The position numbers and the translations under genes are program-made. Below are positions 13,811 to 18,447 of a DNA stretch of 18,447 nucleotides, in pieces. This stretch comes from Profundicola sp051011115 (GTDB lineage: Bacteria > Bacteroidota > Bacteroidia > Flavobacteriales > Weeksellaceae). Location: assembly GCA_051011115.1 (NCBI GenBank), contig JBPCUN010000017.1, positions 1 to 18,447 of the forward strand. Direction: 5' to 3'. Under the pieces are notes generated by a model. It worked only from the letters and a program-made list of their open reading frames with translations, was not told the DNA's origin and did not search any database. The stretch's first letter is position 1; every line of letters begins with the position of its first letter.

Positions 13811-16318
13811 TTACTTCAAATCCTTTATAGAATTCTTTAATGCATTTTCAAATTTGGGTAAGTATTCAATTATAAATTGATTCATTTTATCCCAATCGTT
13901 ATTATCGAAAAGATTAACACCATTCATCTCATATTTTATGCGACTCATTTTATGTTCAGGTAATTCCTCCCATTCTAAAATGTGACCGAAAGCCTCTTCT
14001 ATAATTTCTTTTTTTCTTAAAAGTTGATTAAAGTAGCGTTTATTTTTTGATTTTTCTGATGTAGTTAATCCTAATTCTATTCGAACATATTTACCCGTTA
14101 TTACTAAAGTATAACTTAAGCCACTAATTCCTGCACCTGCACTTAACCAATGATCTTTTGTAGGATTCACGTTATTAAATAATTTGGTATTTTTTATTTG
14201 TGGTAATAATTGTTTCCAAAATAGTCTTCTAACATTGTGTCTATTTGGAACAGAACCTGCATTATTTTCACTTTCAGCGTATTTTATGATAAGTTCATCC
14301 TCTAATTCAAATAATATAAGTAGCCTTTTGAGAGTGCTAAATTTTGAATTGCTATCGATATTAGCTTCTACATAATATCCACTTATTAGCTCTTGTGGGG
14401 ACCTGAATATTGAAGGATCCCTAGATAATTTACATATGTCAGAAGCTTCTAATAAAAGTTGTGCATTTTTTTCATACAGTTTTTCAAGAACATATTTAAA
14501 CATGCGAGAAATAATTTCTTCTTCCACCTTCGTATTTTCAAAAATGAAATATTCCAATTTCTTAGAAGTAGGTGATTCTGCATCAAAAATATTTTGTTCT
14601 TCTATATTTTCTGATGGTGGTACTACTACATCTGGATATTCCCAAATTTTTAAAAATCTATCATATATTAAATCAAATCGTTGATTATAATTTACTATAC
14701 TCCAATTATCAATAGATCTTAATAAATCATTGAGCCAAAGGCGGCTATAGATATATCCTTGCTCCGCCCCATGTCTGTTCATTTGTTTTTTATCAGAAAA
14801 ACTTTTATTTCCTAAAGCTCCATTATTTCCTGATAAAGTAAGATTGGCTATAGTGTTTATATATTTTTCTTTGAATAAGAAGTAGTCATCAGGTGTTATA
14901 TCTTTAGCCCAATCTTCATTTGGATTTTGTGGGAATATATGCTCCACAGTTATTTTATCATTGGACGTATCCACATGTTCTCGATTATTGAAATTCTCTA
15001 ATAATTCGAACATATAGTTTCTGTTCTTTGATTGAATGTTATAAAGATCTTTATCTTTTAAGGCGGTTTTTAAGTCTTCATCCGTTGGAAATTTAGCACT
15101 ACCCCGTTTTGTTATTAGAGCTAATGCTATAGAATTATAATAATCTTCTGTATCCACTTCCGAATATAGAGACATGAAGATTTTGTTTAAAGCATTGGTT
15201 GGTAATCCCACCACAAATCTTCTCCAAGTATAGGTTTGAATAAGTTTTAATACTTTAATTAAGTCTTCATTTGAAATTAAACCATTATCCGCATCTTCAA
15301 ATACTTGTAAAAGGAAAGGGAATGCCACATTTATTTCTAGACGAGAGATATACTCTAATTCTCTCCTTAAGTTAAAATCTTGAACCGTAGAAGGATTTAT
15401 AAATTTCTTATAGTGTGTAGAAAATGATTTTATATTTTCCAATTCTTGATGATAGGCTTCATCCTTTACAGCGTATAGTTTTTTGAATTCAATATAAACT
15501 TTATTCTTGTTAGGTATTTTTTTGTTGCGCAAGGTTAAATAATCCCTTATATAAGCAGAAACCATAGATTTTTGCTTAGTTAAATCCCTAGCATTTTCTT
15601 CAATAGGACTCCATATTTCTTCAAAGACTTTATGCTGATTTTTTGGATCTAAATCCATTAAAATATAGTTCCTAATTAAATCGGATTGAGATAAATCTAA
15701 CCCTGTTGAGTTTAAACTCTCAAAAATTCGTTGAGGATCATCTTTGCCTCTTTCTAAAGATATCTCAACAAAAATGAGACGCTTTAAACCACTGAGTATG
15801 ATATTAAAGTTTTCTTGAGTAATTGATGATTTAAAAAAATTATAATTTTCTATAACATTGGAATACTTTCCAAATTCATTTTCTGTACCATGCATTATAG
15901 CTTTAAATGCTAAAGAATTCGTATCTGTTTGTTTTAATTTTAATTTATTTGATTCTTTTTGGACATACTGATTTATTAAATACATATTATGCAACATATC
16001 TGCTTCTTGTTGCATACTATTTTGCTTTGCAAATTGATATAAGGCTACGTATAAAATATTAATTGTAGTTAGCCTTTGTTGACCATCAATGATTACAAGT
16101 TCTTTTACCTCATTGGTACTATAAGTTCCCTCATGAATAAATACTATACTTCCTATGAAATGCGTCCCTCTATTTTTTTTTTCAACTGCAATGATATCAT
16201 TAAAGAGTTCTTTACATTCACTATTGGTCCAGTCATAATTACGTTGATACACGGGAATTACAAATTGCACATTAGGAGCTTGTAAAAAGGTGTCAATAGG
16301 AAGTTCGTTTGCTTTCAT
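13811..16318 (-). CDS. DUF262/DUF1524 GmrSD-like nuclease, putative anti-phage restriction enzyme
   Basis: 835 residues, a single-chain enzyme. The N-terminal DUF262 (ParB/GmrS-like NTPase) domain has PVYQRNYDW (22-30), VIIDGQQRLTT (75-85, the NTP-hydrolysis motif) and FESLNSTGLDLSQSDLIRNY (199-218). After a helical middle comes DUF1524, the His-Me (HNH-like) nuclease: VEHIFPQ with His460, NTIANLTLSGNNGALGNKSF (488-507) with the conserved Asn residues, then Lys510. All nuclease residues I can check are intact. About 585-690 is a small domain seen in related proteins (IFRSPQELISGYYVEANI), and about 698-833 resembles DUF4268 (LFWKQLLPQI). Family knowledge: GmrSD and relatives cut modified phage DNA (type IV restriction). 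No methyltransferase, BREX or phosphorothioation gene is adjacent, so it probably acts alone. ATG at 16316-16318; 81 bases follow maeB. Target modification is unknown. Confidence 0.88.
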   Translation of the reverse strand: MKANELPIDTFLQAPNVQFVIPVYQRNYDWTNSECKELFNDIIAVEKKNRGTHFIGSIVFIHEGTYSTNEVKELVIIDGQQRLTTINILYVALYQFAKQNSMQQEADMLHNMYLINQYVQKESNKLKLKQTDTNSLAFKAIMHGTENEFGKYSNVIENYNFFKSSITQENFNIILSGLKRLIFVEISLERGKDDPQRIFESLNSTGLDLSQSDLIRNYILMDLDPKNQHKVFEEIWSPIEENARDLTKQKSMVSAYIRDYLTLRNKKIPNKNKVYIEFKKLYAVKDEAYHQELENIKSFSTHYKKFINPSTVQDFNLRRELEYISRLEINVAFPFLLQVFEDADNGLISNEDLIKVLKLIQTYTWRRFVVGLPTNALNKIFMSLYSEVDTEDYYNSIALALITKRGSAKFPTDEDLKTALKDKDLYNIQSKNRNYMFELLENFNNREHVDTSNDKITVEHIFPQNPNEDWAKDITPDDYFLFKEKYINTIANLTLSGNNGALGNKSFSDKKQMNRHGAEQGYIYSRLWLNDLLRSIDNWSIVNYNQRFDLIYDRFLKIWEYPDVVVPPSENIEEQNIFDAESPTSKKLEYFIFENTKVEEEIISRMFKYVLEKLYEKNAQLLLEASDICKLSRDPSIFRSPQELISGYYVEANIDSNSKFSTLKRLLILFELEDELIIKYAESENNAGSVPNRHNVRRLFWKQLLPQIKNTKLFNNVNPTKDHWLSAGAGISGLSYTLVITGKYVRIELGLTTSEKSKNKRYFNQLLRKKEIIEEAFGHILEWEELPEHKMSRIKYEMNGVNLFDNNDWDKMNQFIIEYLPKFENALKNSIKDLK

Positions 16319-16346
16319 ATTTTACTTAAAAAGTTTATTATGCATC

Positions 16347-16368
16347 TCTTTTATTGAATCATAAAAGA
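16347..16368. other. Short hairpin between maeB and the nuclease gene
   Basis: TCTTTTAT (16347-16354) pairs with ATAAAAGA (16361-16368) around six bases. There is no T run on the minus strand, the direction of both flanking genes, so it is a poor terminator. It could lie in the 5' untranslated region of the nuclease mRNA. I found no good TAnnTTTG box in this 81-base gap. Confidence 0.35.
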
Positions 16369-16399
16369 TTTATTCATAGTTGCAGTCTAGTACCTTATA

Positions 16400-18447
16400 T
16401 TATTTTTCTTCCTTCTCTTGAGCATCTAATACTGCAATAGTTGTAAGGTTGACAATCTCTTCTACACTAGATCTCATTTGTAAAACATGAACTGCTTTGT
16501 CCAACCCCATTAAGATTGGACCAACCACCTGTGCAGACTCCATTCCCCTAATAATTTTATAAGAAATATTCGCACTTTCTAAGGTTGGAAAAACAAAAAC
16601 ATTAGCAGGTTTGTTTCCTAATTTAGAGAATGGATACTCTGCTAGCAACTCTTTGTTTAATGCAAAATCGGGTTGAATTTCACCATCTACTATCATGTCT
16701 GGATATTTCTCATGTAATATTGACACTGCTTTAGCAACTTTTTTAGAAGTTTCTGAATGAGCAGAAAAATTTTCATAAGAAAGCATGGCTATTCTAGGTT
16801 CAATAGCAAATGATTTAACCGTTTTTTCTAATATTCTAGCAATATTAACCAAGTCTTCTGCAGATGGATTTTCATTGACGGTTGTATCTGATAAAAACAT
16901 TTGTTTTTTGTCGCTAAGAACCATCATCATAGATGCCACCTTATCTACTCCTTTTTCTTTGTCTATAACATTTAAAATAGGTTTTAAAACAGAGGAATAA
17001 CTTTTAGAAAAACCAACAATAAGAGCATCAACATCCCCATTTGCCAACATGAGAGGCGCAAAATAATCTCTATGTCTCACCTCTCTTTTCGCACTATATT
17101 CATCCATCCCTTTTCGCTCAAGTTTTTTCCAAAGCATTTGGCGATAGACTTTTCTTCTTTCACTTTGTTCTTCACTCATGGGATCTACAATCTCCACATC
17201 CATTTCTATCCCATATTTTTTCATTTGCTTTAGGATGAAGTTTTTCTCACCTAATAATACAGGTTCTGCAATACCATCTTCATAAACAATTTGTGCTGCT
17301 TTTAAAACATTGTATTCTTCTGCATTACCAAAGGCAACTCTTTTTGGATTAGATCTTGCCCTATTCTGCATCATTCTAATGAGTTTATCATTTTTATCCA
17401 TTCTATCGATGAGCACATTTTCATAAACATCAAAATCTTTGATGGGTTTTCTTGCTACGCCACTTTCCATAGCAGCTTTTGCAACTGCCATAGATACTCT
17501 AACTAGCAATCTATTATCAAAAGGTTTAGGGATAAAATAATTTTTACCAAAACTCAAAGATTTTAAGTTATAAGCTAAAATAACTGCTTCGGGTACAGGT
17601 TCTTTGGCTAACTCTGCAATAGCTAAGGCAGCAGCAACCTTCATTTCTTCATTAATCGTTTTCGCTTGAACATCTAATGCTCCTCTAAAAATATATGGGA
17701 ATCCTAAAACGTTATTTACTTGATTCGGGAAATCACTTCTACCTGTAGCAATAATAACATCTTTGCGTGTCTTAATAGCCAATTTATAATCTATTTCTGG
17801 ATTCGGGTTTGCAAGAGCAAAAACAATTGGGTTTTCTGCCATGCTCTTTAACATTTCTGGTTTCAATACATCCGCTACCGATAATCCTACGAAAACATCT
17901 GCTCCTTTTAAAGCATCTGCAAGGGTGTCAGCATCGGTTTCTGCAGCAAACTGTTTTTTCTGATCATTCAAATTTTCTCTTCTTGTATTGATAACACCCT
18001 TGCTATCACACATTAAGATATTTTCCTTTTTAAGACCTAGCGCCATATATAACTTGGTACAAGCAATGGCCGCAGCTCCGGCTCCATTCACTACCATCTT
18101 AACTTTATCTATATCCTTTTCTGCTAAATACAACGCATTTTTGAGAGCCGCTGCAGAAATTATAGCAGTCCCATGTTGGTCATCGTGCATTAAGGGAATA
18201 TCTAATTCTTCTTTGAGCGTGTTTTCTATATAAAATGCCTCTGGAGCCTTTATATCTTCTAAATTGATTCCTCCAAATGTAGGCGCAATTCCTTTAACTA
18301 TCTCGATAAATTTATCTGGATCTTTCTCATTAATTTCTATATCAAAAACATTAATATCCGCAAAAATTTTAAATAATAAAGCTTTACCTTCCATTACAGG
18401 TTTAGAGGCTTCTGCTCCAATATCACCCAAACCTAGAACCGCCGTAC
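16400..18447 (-). CDS. maeB: NADP-dependent malic enzyme fused to phosphotransacetylase-like domain (5' end outside the window)
   Basis: Oxidative decarboxylation of malate to pyruvate. The frame is open to the window edge: upstream of the apparent start the residues TAVLG-LGDIGAEASKPVMEGK continue the conserved malic-enzyme N-terminal core, so the N-terminal part (including the catalytic Tyr region) is missing. Visible parts: IADINVFD-type metal site region FADINVFDIEI, PLMHDDQHGTAII, and the NAD(P)-binding VVNGAGAAAIACTKLY; then FVGLSVADVLKPEM and ALANPNPEI. From about residue 345 of the visible part a phosphate acetyltransferase-like domain follows (MMQNRARSNPKRVAFG to IVNLTTIAVLDAQ). In MaeB proteins this domain is regulatory, binding acetyl-CoA, rather than catalytic. 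About 680 of a usual 750-770 residues are present. It lies upstream of the nuclease gene on the same strand. Confidence 0.95.
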   Translation of the reverse strand, partial: TAVLGLGDIGAEASKPVMEGKALLFKIFADINVFDIEINEKDPDKFIEIVKGIAPTFGGINLEDIKAPEAFYIENTLKEELDIPLMHDDQHGTAIISAAALKNALYLAEKDIDKVKMVVNGAGAAAIACTKLYMALGLKKENILMCDSKGVINTRRENLNDQKKQFAAETDADTLADALKGADVFVGLSVADVLKPEMLKSMAENPIVFALANPNPEIDYKLAIKTRKDVIIATGRSDFPNQVNNVLGFPYIFRGALDVQAKTINEEMKVAAALAIAELAKEPVPEAVILAYNLKSLSFGKNYFIPKPFDNRLLVRVSMAVAKAAMESGVARKPIKDFDVYENVLIDRMDKNDKLIRMMQNRARSNPKRVAFGNAEEYNVLKAAQIVYEDGIAEPVLLGEKNFILKQMKKYGIEMDVEIVDPMSEEQSERRKVYRQMLWKKLERKGMDEYSAKREVRHRDYFAPLMLANGDVDALIVGFSKSYSSVLKPILNVIDKEKGVDKVASMMMVLSDKKQMFLSDTTVNENPSAEDLVNIARILEKTVKSFAIEPRIAMLSYENFSAHSETSKKVAKAVSILHEKYPDMIVDGEIQPDFALNKELLAEYPFSKLGNKPANVFVFPTLESANISYKIIRGMESAQVVGPILMGLDKAVHVLQMRSSVEEIVNLTTIAVLDAQEKEEK

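Noticed and set aside
13439..16399. Nuclease gene as an element flanked by attL and attR at the tmRNA
   Set aside because: No copy of the tmRNA 3' end is found in 16319-16399 on the far side of the nuclease gene, and no integrase is present; the scar lies wholly on one side.
18428..18430. Apparent start of maeB near the window end
   Set aside because: The codon is TTG inside the conserved LGLGDIGAEASKP segment, and the frame stays open to the last base, so the gene continues outside the window.

Overview
The window is AT-rich chromosomal DNA from a member of the Bacteroidota, most likely class Flavobacteriia. The evidence is: Bacteroidetes-type -7 promoter boxes (TAnnTTTG) ahead of several genes; an E1 alpha/beta fusion of the 2-oxoacid dehydrogenase type seen in that phylum; an LpxK-type lipid A kinase; a secreted protein with the VGINTDSPAATLDV head typical of flavobacterial surface proteins; and a tmRNA whose tag reads GNNNYALAA. 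Genus cannot be assigned from sequence alone.

Layout. 1-1080: the 3' part of aspS, cut by the window edge. 1196-2208 (+): a UPF0173 metallo-hydrolase, a strong hairpin terminator, and a 62-residue membrane protein. 2205-5469 (-): a two-gene E1(alpha-beta fusion)-E2 2-oxoacid dehydrogenase operon. 5722-6107 (+): the wreck of a secreted or outer-membrane protein gene. 6104-6574 (-): an NlpC/P60 lipoprotein. 6801-7442 (+): a secreted surface-type protein. 7667-8119 (+): a universal stress protein. 8199-10029 (-): lpxK followed by an overlapping purine nucleoside phosphorylase gene. 10104-12980 (+): three overlapping genes for a MeaB GTPase, a fructosamine-kinase-like enzyme and an App1-like phosphatase. 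13054-13454 (+): tmRNA (ssrA). 13455-13810: non-coding, holding two strong hairpins and a degenerate tandem duplication that includes a copy of the tmRNA 3' end. 13811-16318 (-): a lone 835-residue DUF262/DUF1524 nuclease of the GmrSD-like type. 16400-18447 (-): malic enzyme fused to a phosphotransacetylase-like domain, cut by the window edge.

Most of the window is housekeeping: translation and ribosome rescue (aspS, ssrA), acyl-CoA and malate metabolism (E1/E2, MeaB, MaeB), nucleoside salvage (PNP), lipid A synthesis (LpxK) and damage repair or stress response (FN3K-like, UspA). The accessory part is the block between ssrA and maeB. tmRNA genes are common phage and island integration sites; here a scar-like duplication of the tmRNA 3' end lies beside a stand-alone defence-type nuclease. 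The best candidates for something unusual are that duplication (13439-13779), the nuclease itself, the decayed gene at 5722-6107, and two promoters placed so close to their ATG that the mRNAs may be leaderless.
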